Assembly (NCBI GenBank): GCA_963798865.1
Contig: CAWCVZ010000005.1
Span: 310,001-374,000 of the forward strand
DNA from: RBG-16-34-14 sp963798865
GTDB taxonomy: Bacteria > Bacteroidota > Ignavibacteria > Ignavibacteriales > Ignavibacteriaceae
DNA: 64,000 bases
Direction of reading: 5' to 3'
Below are positions 28,783 through 37,642 of the stretch, piece by piece. Numbering within the stretch: position 1 is the stretch's first letter; the number at the start of each line of letters is the position of its first letter. The translations under genes were made by a program, and so were the position numbers. Below the pieces are notes generated by a model. It searched no databases. It was given only the letters and a program-made list of their open reading frames with translations, and was not told the DNA's origin.

Positions 28783-29282
28783 TAATGTCTCTTAAAAACT
28801 AATTGTAATAAATGAACATCTAAACGCTTTCCAAATTTTTTACCAACTTCTCTCATTACCCCGACATATTCAAATCCAGCATTTTTATGGAGACGAATAC
28901 TTGCCTCGCTGCCATCTGCTATTCTTGCAAGCACAGTATGGATTCCTGCTTTCATTCCTTCATCAAGCACTTTGCTAATTAACTTCGTTCCGATCCTTTT
29001 GCCTCTATAACCATCTTTAATATAAACAGATATCTCGGCAGTTTCTGAATAAGCGCAGCGTCCGGACCATCTGCTTAATGAAGCCCAGCCGATTACTTTC
29101 CCGGATTTCTCCGCTATAAAAATTGGGAATTTTTCATCATCATGTTCACCAAACCAGATTCTTTGTTCGTCAATCGAAATCGGTTCGGTATCAAAGGTTG
29201 CGGTAGTTGTAAGCACCGCTTCATTATAAATATCGGTTATTGCTTCAAGGTGATCTGTTGAAGCACGAAGTAAATTAATCAT
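28782..29282 (-). CDS. GNAT N-acetyltransferase, phosphinothricin acetyltransferase-like
   Basis: This 166-residue GNAT enzyme resembles the Pat/MnaT subgroup. It has IYNEAVLTTTATFDTEPIS near the N-terminus, WASLSRWSGRCAYSETAEIS in the middle, and the acetyl-CoA loop VYIKDGYRGKRIGTKLI (about residues 92-108). The C-terminal GFEYVGVMREVGKKFGKRLD is typical. Members acetylate phosphinothricin or methionine derivatives; the substrate here is unknown. The stop overlaps the DUF2461 start. Confidence 0.88.
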   Translation of the reverse strand: MINLLRASTDHLEAITDIYNEAVLTTTATFDTEPISIDEQRIWFGEHDDEKFPIFIAEKSGKVIGWASLSRWSGRCAYSETAEISVYIKDGYRGKRIGTKLISKVLDEGMKAGIHTVLARIADGSEASIRLHKNAGFEYVGVMREVGKKFGKRLDVHLLQLVFKRH

Positions 29283-29332
29283 GATGAATTTTAAGTTAAG
29301 CGTTTAAAATTAGTTAATAAAAATCTAAAAGA

Positions 29333-30979
29333 TCATTTAAAATAAACCGGATGTTTTTTATGAAAATCAGTTGCATCCTGGTAAGCTTTAGCAAAAGCAA
29401 TTAATCTTCCTTCATCAAACAACCTTCCTATAAATGTTATACTAGTGGGGGTTCCTTTTTCAGAAAAGCCATTCGGCACAACAACACAAGGATGCCCCGA
29501 TAAATTTGTTACTAATTCATTATCTCCTTCATCCGAAGGGGCAATGTAAAGATCCACCCTTTGCATTAGCTTTTCCATCTCCTGAATCATCAAATACCGA
29601 ACCCTGTTTGCATTTATGTATTCAACCGCAGGAATAAATCTTGATGAACGGAAGACATTAGGCCAGGCATTTTTGATTTGCCTCACCAGCATATCGTCTC
29701 TGTTGCTTCGCGTAAGCTCATCAAATGCAGCAGCAGCTTCAGCATCTAGGATAAATGAAATATCATTAATCGGAAGATCAGGTAATTCAATTGGAATAAG
29801 ATTTACGCCGAGCTCTTTTAATTTTGACAGTGTAATTGAGTCATTCTCGTGGAAGTCATATTTTTTATCAAAATCTTTTTTAAGATAACCGACTTTCAGA
29901 TTCTTTAGATTGATCTGGGGAGTATAGTTAAACGGCACATCGTATAAAGTTTGATCGATTCCATCCTCACCATAAATTGCTTTAAATACAATGGCAAGGT
30001 CTTCAGTATTTCTGCAAATAGGTCCAATCTTATCCATTGACCAGCTTAAAGCCATTGCCCCGGTTCTGCTAACTCTTCCGTAAGTTGGTCGTAATCCGGC
30101 TGTTCCGCAAACAGTAGAAGGAGATACAATTGAACCCCAGGTTTCCGTACCGATTGCAAAAGGAAGAAGCCCGGCAGAAACAGAAGAAGCAGAACCTGCA
30201 GAAGAACCGCTTGAACCTTTAGTTGTATCCCAGGGATTTCTGGTCATTCCTCCAAACCAAACATCGCCCCATGCAAGAGCGCCCATTGTTAATTTAGCGC
30301 AGAGTACAGCGCCGGCTTCTTCAAGTTTTGTTACAACGGCGGCATCTTCAGCAATGAACTGATCTTTATATGGCATTGCACCCCAGGTTGTTTTATAATC
30401 TTTAGTTGATAAAAGATCTTTTACTCCGAAAGGAATTCCATGAAGCATTCCCCTGTATTTTCCTGCTGCCAATTCATCATCCATAAGTTTGGCTTGTCTC
30501 ATAGCTCGTTCTTCGGTAAGAGTTATTACACAATGAAGAACAGGATCATATTTCTTTAGCCGTTCAATAAAAAATTTTGTAAGCTCCGTTGAGGTTATTT
30601 GTTTTGTTCTTATTAATTCTGCGAGTTCGCCGATTGAATAGAACGCAAGATCTTTTTTATCGGAAGGCATTTTAACGTAAGAATAATCACTGAATTCTAC
30701 TTTTTCCCGATCCGCCGGAAATTTAAAATTTACAGGAATGGGGTTGAAAAGAATTGCAGGAGTGACACCGTTTTTTAATTCGATCTCTCTGATTTTTTTA
30801 TAACTACTTAGCCGATCATTAAGGTCAGCAATCATAGAATCTCTTTCAGCGTCTGTAAAATCAATCCCGATTATTTTTTCAGCATTCTCAATATTTTCTT
30901 TTGTTATGGTTTGTGAAATTATAGATTGAAAGGTAAAACAGAAGAAAACAATAAATAAAGTCGTAAAGAAACTTTTCAT
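29333..30979 (-). CDS. secreted amidase (amidase-signature family)
   Basis: This 548-residue protein has an N-terminal signal peptide (MKSFFTTLFIVFFCFTFQ) and an amidase-signature domain from about residue 130. The Ser-cisSer-Lys triad is visible. The Lys is in GIPFGVKDLLST and the two serines are in the stretch TKGSSGSSAGSASSVSAGL. The family hydrolyses amide bonds; close relatives include secreted amidases and Asp/Glu-tRNA amidotransferase-like enzymes. The export signal favours a periplasmic or outer substrate. It is monocistronic as far as I can see. Confidence 0.9.
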   Translation of the reverse strand: MKSFFTTLFIVFFCFTFQSIISQTITKENIENAEKIIGIDFTDAERDSMIADLNDRLSSYKKIREIELKNGVTPAILFNPIPVNFKFPADREKVEFSDYSYVKMPSDKKDLAFYSIGELAELIRTKQITSTELTKFFIERLKKYDPVLHCVITLTEERAMRQAKLMDDELAAGKYRGMLHGIPFGVKDLLSTKDYKTTWGAMPYKDQFIAEDAAVVTKLEEAGAVLCAKLTMGALAWGDVWFGGMTRNPWDTTKGSSGSSAGSASSVSAGLLPFAIGTETWGSIVSPSTVCGTAGLRPTYGRVSRTGAMALSWSMDKIGPICRNTEDLAIVFKAIYGEDGIDQTLYDVPFNYTPQINLKNLKVGYLKKDFDKKYDFHENDSITLSKLKELGVNLIPIELPDLPINDISFILDAEAAAAFDELTRSNRDDMLVRQIKNAWPNVFRSSRFIPAVEYINANRVRYLMIQEMEKLMQRVDLYIAPSDEGDNELVTNLSGHPCVVVPNGFSEKGTPTSITFIGRLFDEGRLIAFAKAYQDATDFHKKHPVYFK

Positions 30980-31020
30980 TTTTTTCTCCGTGGAAAGTTA
31001 TAAGTGCAAAATTACAGAAA

Positions 31021-32241
31021 TTATTTTGGATTCAATACAATAACGGTTATTTCCGGTGTAGAATTATAACGGAAAGGGATAAGTGACATTCCCAATCCAC
31101 GCGTTACAATCATCAGCATATCGTCAAAATAAAAATCTCCCCGGGTATATTTTGTTTCAAACATTGTTGGGGTAATTCTTAAAACCGGGAAGAGAAAAGT
31201 TACCTGTCCTCCGTGAGTGTGTCCGGCGAGAAACAAATTATAATGATGCTCTTTTGCCTTTTCGATAATATAATCCCCGGGCTGATGAACAAGAAGGATT
31301 TTCAGATCATAATTGTTTTTTGCAAGAAGGCTGTCAAGTTTATCATTTGTTATTCTGCGGGGATAAGTGTTTGTAACAAAAGTTATTCTCACAATAGAAT
31401 TATTTATTTTCAGGTCAAGGAAATCATTGTCAACCATTTTCACATTAAATTTTGCCAAAGCATTTGTTATTTCCCGGATGCTTCTTCTTGTATCATCACG
31501 GTAAGACCACTGATCATGATCGCCAATGCAGGAATAAACGCCATATTTTGAATTTATTTTTCCAACCATTTCCGCAGCGAGGTTTATATAATCGGGCGTT
31601 GAGGTAATCAGATCCCCTGCAATCAAGACAAGATCAGGATGGGTTGAGTTTACTTTCTTTATATAATTGTCCAGCCTTGCTCTATCAGTATACCTGTCTG
31701 CCTGAATATCTGCAATAAAAGTGATTTTAAATCCCCGCAAATCATTTGGAAGATTTGCAATTTTGAATTCTTTTATCCGGATTGAAACCGTATAGTAATC
31801 ATAAATAATTCTCCCCGGGACATAAAGAATAAAAAACGAAACAAGCACAAACGTAAATCTACGTGAATAAGAATTTATTTTGTTTCTATGTTTTTTAAGA
31901 AAGAGGAAAAGAATAATTCTTAACAAATCCGCTAACAATAAAATTAATATTGATTGAAGAATGATAAGAATACTGACCCAGAATGGATAAACAAGAAGGT
32001 ATTGGAAAAAATTACTGTCAGGTAAATCAACACCTGTTTGTGAAGATAAAAACCAGGCCAATATTATATAGAGCGGATAGATATTTATGTAAGCCATAAA
32101 CATTCTAATAACTCTTTTTATTTTTTTTGAATTGGCATTTGGGAAGAAAATCAGGATCCCATTTATGATTTTCCTCATGAAATAAAATTCCACAAGAAAT
32201 ATTATCAGGAGGGCAAGAATTATTCTTAAAGTGAAAGACAT
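31021..32241 (-). CDS. membrane-anchored metallophosphoesterase
   Basis: This 406-residue protein has four N-terminal transmembrane segments (about residues 1-20, 43-65, 83-113 and 128-148). A cytosolic or periplasmic calcineurin-like domain follows. Metal-binding motifs occur in order: FIADIQADR (about 190), AGDLITS, GDHDQWSYRDD and AGHTHGGQ (about 345). The layout resembles YkuE/LpxG-type membrane phosphoesterases, some of which remove pyrophosphate from UDP-diacylglucosamine in lipid A synthesis. That assignment is possible but unproven. Confidence 0.85.
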   Translation of the reverse strand: MSFTLRIILALLIIFLVEFYFMRKIINGILIFFPNANSKKIKRVIRMFMAYINIYPLYIILAWFLSSQTGVDLPDSNFFQYLLVYPFWVSILIILQSILILLLADLLRIILFLFLKKHRNKINSYSRRFTFVLVSFFILYVPGRIIYDYYTVSIRIKEFKIANLPNDLRGFKITFIADIQADRYTDRARLDNYIKKVNSTHPDLVLIAGDLITSTPDYINLAAEMVGKINSKYGVYSCIGDHDQWSYRDDTRRSIREITNALAKFNVKMVDNDFLDLKINNSIVRITFVTNTYPRRITNDKLDSLLAKNNYDLKILLVHQPGDYIIEKAKEHHYNLFLAGHTHGGQVTFLFPVLRITPTMFETKYTRGDFYFDDMLMIVTRGLGMSLIPFRYNSTPEITVIVLNPK

Positions 32242-32371
32242 AACATGTAATTTATTAGTAATAGGTTAAATTATAAATGAGATGAAGCAAACCAAATCCA
32301 TAAAAACAGACTTGATTCTCAGGCTTTAAGGAGACACGAGATTCCATTATAAACAAGGCCTGGCTTATTAT

Positions 32372-33461
32372 TTAAACTCCCAATTTCTTCAAAATGGACT
32401 CACAAAGGCTATAAACTTCATTGACAGATATACCGTTTATATTTTCAGTTTTAGATTTGATAAAAAATTTATTTGAACCAAACGGTGCCCATTCTTTAGG
32501 ATTGGTAGACCCAAAGAGAGAGATTAAATTTACAGAAGTCATTCCTGCTATATGCATAGTACCCGTGTCGTTTGTTATATATAAATGAATTCTATCTAAA
32601 ATTGCCGCAAGTTTTTTTACTGGAAGATTATCAACAATTAATATTTTTATTTCTTCATTATCCAAAGCCTTTTTAAGGTTTTGAGAAATAATTTTATCCG
32701 TCCAGCCCGATGTAACAATAAAACAGGGCTTATATTTTTTATCTAATTCCTTTATCAAAGAAATAAAATTTGAAGTGTCCCAGATATTTTTTTCTTTTCC
32801 GGCCCCGGGATGTAGACCGATAATTAACCTGTTTTTTTCTTTTAAAGTTATCCCATATGATTTGCTGCGCAAAAGTATGATCCTCTTCTTCGGGTAACAA
32901 TTTTATTGCAAGCTTTTCGTTCTCATTCAAATCGCATCCAAACTGTTTAACAACATCAAGGTTGCGTTCAGTTTGATGGGTGTTGTTTTTATCCCAGTGG
33001 AAAGTTGATTTTATATTCAGCAGGTAACCAAGCGAATTTGTTTTATGATCAGTGCCTTTAATACCAACCCTGATTTTAGCTCCCGAAAAAAAATTAATTA
33101 AGTGAGAATTTCTGGATATCTTTACTGTTGAGGGAACAATTCCTATTTGATATTTCATTTTCCGCAATTTTTTATAAAACATAAAAATATTTTTGATAGA
33201 AGACTTATCAAAAACAATTACATTATTCAGGTAAGGATTTATATCAAAAAAGGGCAAGGGATAGTTTGTTTTAGCGGCAACAAGAGTGATTTTTGCATCG
33301 GGATATTTTTTTTTGAGTGCAGCATATAATGGCAAAGAACAAATCATATCTCCCATCTGGTTGTGCTGCCTGATAACCAGAATGTTCTTTACAAAATCAA
33401 GAGTCAGTTTTTTGAAATATTTTTTATTTTCATTAAAAAATTTATCTGGTTCATCTATCAA
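32372..33461 (-). pseudogene. glycosyltransferase family 9 (heptosyltransferase-like), frameshifted
   Basis: Two overlapping frames make one GT9 protein. The N-terminal half (33461-32739 frame) has IRQHNQMGDMICSLPLYAAL, and the C-terminal half (frame ending 32372) has GLHPGAGKEKNIW, ITNDTGTMHIAG and SLFGSTNPKEWAPFG. The halves join if one A is removed from the A7 tract at 32832-32838 or the nearby A4 at 32840-32843. The start is TTG at 33461, 10 bases after a GAGG. The family transfers heptose or other sugars to lipopolysaccharide-type glycans. It lies 18 bases after hemB. It may be a genuine pseudogene or a sequence error. Confidence 0.85.
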
Positions 33462-33479
33462 AATTAATGAGCCTCAAAT

Positions 33480-34466
33480 TTATTTTCTGTTTTTATCAAT
33501 CCACCTTGCCGCATCTTTTGCAAAATAAGTTAGAAACATATCAGCACCGGCACGTTTAATTCCTATCAGTGATTCTATCATAACCCTCTCTTCATCAATC
33601 CAGCCTTTCATTCCTGCCGCTTTAATCATTGCATACTCTCCGCTAACCTGGTAAGCGCAGGTAGGCATTCCGAATTTATCTTTTACTCTTCTAATAATAT
33701 CGAGATAAGGTCCGGCAGGTTTTACCATTACTATATCGGCACCTTCTTCAATATCAGTTTCAACTTCCCTGAGTGCTTCCAAAGCATTTGCAATGTCCAT
33801 CTGGTGAGAGCGTCTGTCGCCAAACGCCGGTGCTGATTCAGCAGCATCTCTGAATGGACCGTAATAACCGGATGAATATTTAGCCGCATAACTCAAAATA
33901 GGTATTTTCTCAAATCCGTTCTCATCCAGTATTGCCCTTATTGCAGCCACTCTTCCATCCATCATATCAGAAGGAGCAATAATATCGGCACCAGCCTGTG
34001 CATGTGTTAATGCTTCTTTTGCCAGCAATTCAATTGTTTCATCGTTCAAAACCTCTTCTCCTTTTAACAAACCGCAATGTCCGTGGGATGTATATTCACA
34101 CATACAAACATCCGTAATCACGAGTAAATTTTTAATTTCAGATTTAATTGCTCTTACCGCTCTTTGAATTATTCCCTCAGGGTCATAAGCTTCTGAACCC
34201 TTCTCATCTTTATGCTTTGGAATACCAAAAAGAATGATAGCCGGAATTCCAAGTGAGGAAACTTCTTTGCATTCTTTAACCAGGTTATCAATTGAGAACT
34301 GGTAAACAGCCGGCATTGATTTGATTTCCTTCTTAATATTTTCTCCGGGAACAACGAATAAGGGATAAATAAAATCATTCTTTGAAAGTTCCGTTTCTCT
34401 AATCATATCCCGGACAAGCGGGTTATAACGTAAACGTCTTAATCTTTTTATTGGGAAGTTTGCCAT
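33480..34466 (-). CDS. hemB: porphobilinogen synthase (5-aminolevulinate dehydratase)
   Basis: This 328-residue enzyme condenses two 5-aminolevulinates into porphobilinogen. Active-site lysines occur in SYAAKYSSGYYGPFRDAA (about residue 198) and MVKPAGPYLDI (about 250). The cysteine-rich DVCMCEYTSHGHCG (about residues 118-131) marks the zinc-dependent class. The length is normal. It follows a four-helix-bundle gene that separates it from hemG-hemH. The GT9 gene starts 18 bases after its stop. Confidence 0.97.
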   Translation of the reverse strand: MANFPIKRLRRLRYNPLVRDMIRETELSKNDFIYPLFVVPGENIKKEIKSMPAVYQFSIDNLVKECKEVSSLGIPAIILFGIPKHKDEKGSEAYDPEGIIQRAVRAIKSEIKNLLVITDVCMCEYTSHGHCGLLKGEEVLNDETIELLAKEALTHAQAGADIIAPSDMMDGRVAAIRAILDENGFEKIPILSYAAKYSSGYYGPFRDAAESAPAFGDRRSHQMDIANALEALREVETDIEEGADIVMVKPAGPYLDIIRRVKDKFGMPTCAYQVSGEYAMIKAAGMKGWIDEERVMIESLIGIKRAGADMFLTYFAKDAARWIDKNRK

Positions 34467-34478
34467 TTAATACCTCAG

Positions 34479-34516
34479 TTTAGAAATTTAGAATTTAGAA
34501 GGTATAATTTAGAATT
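34479..34516. repeat. TTTAGAA-rich flank downstream of the four-helix-bundle gene
   Basis: Four near copies of TTTAGAA occur within 38 bases between the hemB start and the four-helix-bundle stop. They are approximate inverted counterparts of the TTCTACATTCTACATT stretch on the other side of that gene (34897-34915), consistent with borders of an inserted unit. Confidence 0.55.
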
Positions 34517-34895
34517 ATTCCTTCAATTTTGATTTTTTAATAATTGATGTTAATAATTTTGAAATTTCATCACAATCGTGAGTAAGGCTGGGATATTCAT
34601 TTTTATTTATTATATCTGTTTCTTTAAGCAAAGTTAACCAGTAAATGGTTTCCCGCGATTCTTTAAGACCAATTCCTAATTTGTTTATGAAATCTTTCTT
34701 AGTAAATGCATTTTGCGCTTCTGATATGTTCGCGCCTGTCGAAGTTCCCGATCGGAGGAGTTGTTTTAAAAGTGGAGAAATTGAATAATCCTTTTTTGTA
34801 AAGATCTTATAAAATTTTATAATTCTTACAGCAAATTTCAAACTCTTTTCAACGACAGGATTACCATATTTAACTTCTTTTTCAAAAACAAACAT
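34515..34895 (-). CDS. four-helix-bundle protein (23S rRNA-intervening-sequence type)
   Basis: This 126-residue protein has the TIGR02436/IVS pattern: FAVRIIKFYKIFTKK, then LLKQLLRSGTSTGANISEAQNA (about residues 46-67), KLGIGLKESRETIYWLTLLKE, and a Lys-rich end. Such proteins were first found inside insertions in 23S rRNA genes but are often free-standing. Their function is unknown. Here the gene sits between hemG and hemB in a heme cluster and is bordered on both sides by TAGAA/TTCTA repeats, suggesting a mobile or inserted unit. Confidence 0.9.
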   Translation of the reverse strand: MFVFEKEVKYGNPVVEKSLKFAVRIIKFYKIFTKKDYSISPLLKQLLRSGTSTGANISEAQNAFTKKDFINKLGIGLKESRETIYWLTLLKETDIINKNEYPSLTHDCDEISKLLTSIIKKSKLKE

Positions 34896-34896
34896 T

Positions 34897-34915
34897 TAAT
34901 TCTACATTCTACATT
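34897..34915. repeat. TTCTACATTCTACATT flank upstream of the four-helix-bundle gene
   Basis: Two tandem copies of TTCTACA overlap the last codons and the stop of hemG and end 2 bases before the four-helix-bundle ATG. Read on the minus strand they are TGTAGAATGTAGAATT, giving the last hemG residues C-R-M and its TAG stop. Confidence 0.5.
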
Positions 34916-36299
34916 TGCGAACTACTTCTTCCGCATTTTTTATGCAATCTCCAACCGAAATACCGCCGCGGTAATTGCCGCTTAAAAATATTCCGGGATT
35001 CCTGCTCTCAAATTCATCAAAATATCTTTCGTGATCAATGTACCCGATATTATACTGCGGAATTGCCTTCGGCCAGTATTTATATGCCTGGTAAACTGGT
35101 TCGCTGGATATTTTCATTATTTGCTCAAATTCCTTTTTAATCTTCTGAATTAAAATCTCTTTATCAATACTTCCGATTTCAGGATTTCTTGCACCGCCGG
35201 CAAACAATGTAAAGGTTGCGCTATTTTCATCTGATCTGTTTGGAAAAATTACAGAGCTCCAGATGGCTCCTAAAAAAGATTTTTTTTCTTTAGAGGGAAT
35301 AAGAAAACCAAATCCATCCAGGGGCTGTCCTATAATTTCTTTTTTATAGGCGATATAAAGAACTAGTACAGGAGGGTAATAAATATTATTTAAATGATCC
35401 GCCAGCCTGTTATCAAAATGGGCAAAAAGGTTTGCCGCTGCATATGCAGGAATTGCAGAAATAATTTTATCGCAATCGATTTCTAATTGTGTTCCATTCT
35501 GCAAATAATTAATTGTAAAACCGCTGATGTTTTTTTTAACTGATTGTACTTCACCCGCAAGCTTAACCCTGTTGCCAAGATTTTTTGCAATTGCAGTTGG
35601 CAGTATCTGCATTCCATCAACAAAAGAAAGCATTTTTGCGCCTTGCTTGGATTTTTCTGCTCTCCGTTTTCTTTCCTTTATGCTTCTTATTGTCCCCAAA
35701 ATCAACCCGCCATACTTTTCTTCAAGCTCATAAAGTTTTGGGAAAGCGGATTTAACACTAAGCTCATCCGGGTTACCTGCATAAACTCCGGCAACAAAAG
35801 GATTGATTGCATAATCCAGAAACTCCTTGCCTAGTCTTCTTGTTACAAACTCTGAAATACTTTGGTAATACCCGTCTTTAGATCTTCCGATAAATGGCTC
35901 AGCAATTAATCTTAATTTTGCTTGAGGAGAGAAAAGTTTAGTTTTTAATAAAGCCGGTGGAGACATAGGTAAAGCATGCAGCTTGTTATCTCTAAGTATA
36001 TATCTCTTATTCCCCTTTTTATTGGCGTAAACAAACTGTTCAGAAAGACTAAGCTCCTCAACTATTTGTCCAATTAAAGGATGAGTTTCAAGAGCGCTGT
36101 TTGGTCCTTTATCAAAAAGAAAACCTTTTTCAAAAGCTGTTTCAATTGAACCGCCGGGTTCATTTTTCTTTTCCAGAACAGTTATATCAAATCCCGACTT
36201 ATTTAAAAGATAGGCGGTGGTTAATCCTGATATCCCGGCACCGATGATTACTATTCTAGTTTTTCTTTGTCCGCCGCCGGAGTCCATTGTGATATTCAA
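34902..36299 (-). CDS. hemG: protoporphyrinogen oxidase (HemY/PPOX flavoprotein type)
   Basis: This 465-residue FAD enzyme oxidises protoporphyrinogen IX to protoporphyrin IX. The dinucleotide-binding motif IVIIGAGISGLTTAYLL is near residue 16. FAD-contact motifs include GPNSALETHP and, at the C-terminus, LSGNYRGGISVGDCI. It belongs to the oxygen-dependent HemY class that some genomes annotate as hemG. The start overlaps the hemH stop by 4 bases (ATGA), so the two are coupled. An ATG five codons downstream (MDSGGG) is an alternative start. The last three residues lie in the flanking repeat. Confidence 0.94.
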   Translation of the reverse strand: MNITMDSGGGQRKTRIVIIGAGISGLTTAYLLNKSGFDITVLEKKNEPGGSIETAFEKGFLFDKGPNSALETHPLIGQIVEELSLSEQFVYANKKGNKRYILRDNKLHALPMSPPALLKTKLFSPQAKLRLIAEPFIGRSKDGYYQSISEFVTRRLGKEFLDYAINPFVAGVYAGNPDELSVKSAFPKLYELEEKYGGLILGTIRSIKERKRRAEKSKQGAKMLSFVDGMQILPTAIAKNLGNRVKLAGEVQSVKKNISGFTINYLQNGTQLEIDCDKIISAIPAYAAANLFAHFDNRLADHLNNIYYPPVLVLYIAYKKEIIGQPLDGFGFLIPSKEKKSFLGAIWSSVIFPNRSDENSATFTLFAGGARNPEIGSIDKEILIQKIKKEFEQIMKISSEPVYQAYKYWPKAIPQYNIGYIDHERYFDEFESRNPGIFLSGNYRGGISVGDCIKNAEEVVRKCRM

Positions 36300-37273
36300 T
36301 TTTTTATATTCTCTGCGTTGTTAGGTAAATTTTCTGAAACAAGTTCATAAAGTGCATCAATGAATAACCGGGAATCATTTAGTCCTTTCATTACAATGTA
36401 ATTTTCAATTCCAACTTTATCAGCAACGTGCCGGTATTCAATATCAAGTTCAAAAGAAGTTTCAACATGATCGGAAACAAAACTAATGGGGATTATAAGA
36501 AGATTCCTTTTCCCCTTTGAAACCAGCTCTTCAATCATTTTAGCAGTTGAAGGTTCAAGCCATTTAGCCGGACCAACCTTACTCTGGAAACACAAATGGT
36601 GTTCGTGCGAATTATTCCTTAGTTTCATTACTCCTACGATGGTTTCTTTTATCTGGAAACTGTAAGGATCGCCCTTCTTAACATAACTGACAGGAGTTCC
36701 ATGTGCACTAAAAACAAGCTGAACTTCTTTTCTTAAATTTTCGGGAAAACGGAGCAACGATTCATCTATCCTTTCATTTATTGCTTTTAAATAAACAGGA
36801 TTTACAGGGTAGGAGTTTATATAAATTAATTTTGATTCATCTCCCTTATAAAATCTTTTCCATTCATTAAAAGATGAACCCGTTGTTGAAACAGAAAAAT
36901 GAGGATAAAGGGGAAGCATAATTATTTTAGCGTAATTTTCTTTCTCAACTTTTGCTACCGTTTCTTCGGTTAAAGGTTTCCAGTATCGCATTGCCACAAA
37001 AACATCAATGTCATTTCCGGAATTACGAAGTTTATTTTCCAGTAACGATCTCTGTTTTTCTGTCCAAGCATTTATAGGTGATTTTCCACCGATAAGCTCA
37101 TATTCTTTTTGAACTTTCGGTGCCCGCTTTTTTGAAATATATCTTGCAAGAGATTTCTGAAAAGGAAGTCTAAAAATATCCGGATCATTAAAAAGATTTT
37201 CTAAGAATGGCTGTACCGCTTTAAGAGAATCGGGTCCGCCAAGATTTAGTAATACGACAGCAGTTTTATTCAT
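36296..37273 (-). CDS. hemH: ferrochelatase
   Basis: This 325-residue enzyme inserts ferrous iron into protoporphyrin IX. It has LLNLGGPDSLKAVQPFLENLF at the N-terminus, the catalytic-His motif LVFSAHGTP (about residue 195), and the later FQSKVGPAKWLEPST and ISFVSDHVETSFELDIEY (about 262). There is no C-terminal [2Fe-2S] cysteine set. It is the first gene of a hemH-hemG-(four-helix bundle)-hemB unit. Confidence 0.97.
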   Translation of the reverse strand: MNKTAVVLLNLGGPDSLKAVQPFLENLFNDPDIFRLPFQKSLARYISKKRAPKVQKEYELIGGKSPINAWTEKQRSLLENKLRNSGNDIDVFVAMRYWKPLTEETVAKVEKENYAKIIMLPLYPHFSVSTTGSSFNEWKRFYKGDESKLIYINSYPVNPVYLKAINERIDESLLRFPENLRKEVQLVFSAHGTPVSYVKKGDPYSFQIKETIVGVMKLRNNSHEHHLCFQSKVGPAKWLEPSTAKMIEELVSKGKRNLLIIPISFVSDHVETSFELDIEYRHVADKVGIENYIVMKGLNDSRLFIDALYELVSENLPNNAENIKN

Positions 37274-37642
37274 AAACTTTCAATTTTAAAATCAAATTTA
37301 ACATTTTTCCGGTTTTTAATTGACTCATTTCTTTATACCAGAATTAGTTATTAGGTGAGGATTTCATTACTTGCCAATTATTAATAGTAAACAAGCGGAA
37401 ATTTTATTTTTCTTGCTTCTCTTAAATATTATCAGGAAATTAATTTACAAATAATTACTTCTGCACCGAGGGTGAGATATGGTGCGATAATCCATTTCTA
37501 AGTTTTTTCCATCTCATCCAGAGAGAAGCAATAAGGTTTCATTTCATAGAAGGGAACTATGGGAAAAAGATACTTCATCAGTCACCTGTTTATGTTATTC
37601 CTGTTTAAGATTTAATCATAACCATTAGGGGGAATAAGTTTC
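37274..37642. other. intergenic region upstream of the two-component genes
   Basis: These 369 bases lie between divergent hemH and the sensor kinase. The only coding hint is an 18-codon frame at 37559-37615 (starting MGKRYFISHLF) with an AAGGGA before it. It could be a leader peptide or chance. No TAnnTTTG promoter with a well-placed TTG was found. Nothing else is recognisable. Confidence 0.4.

Noticed and set aside
37559..37615. 18-codon ORF with a Shine-Dalgarno-like AAGGGA before the sensor kinase
   Set aside because: It is too short to support as a gene, with no regulatory structure around it. Only noted under the intergenic feature.
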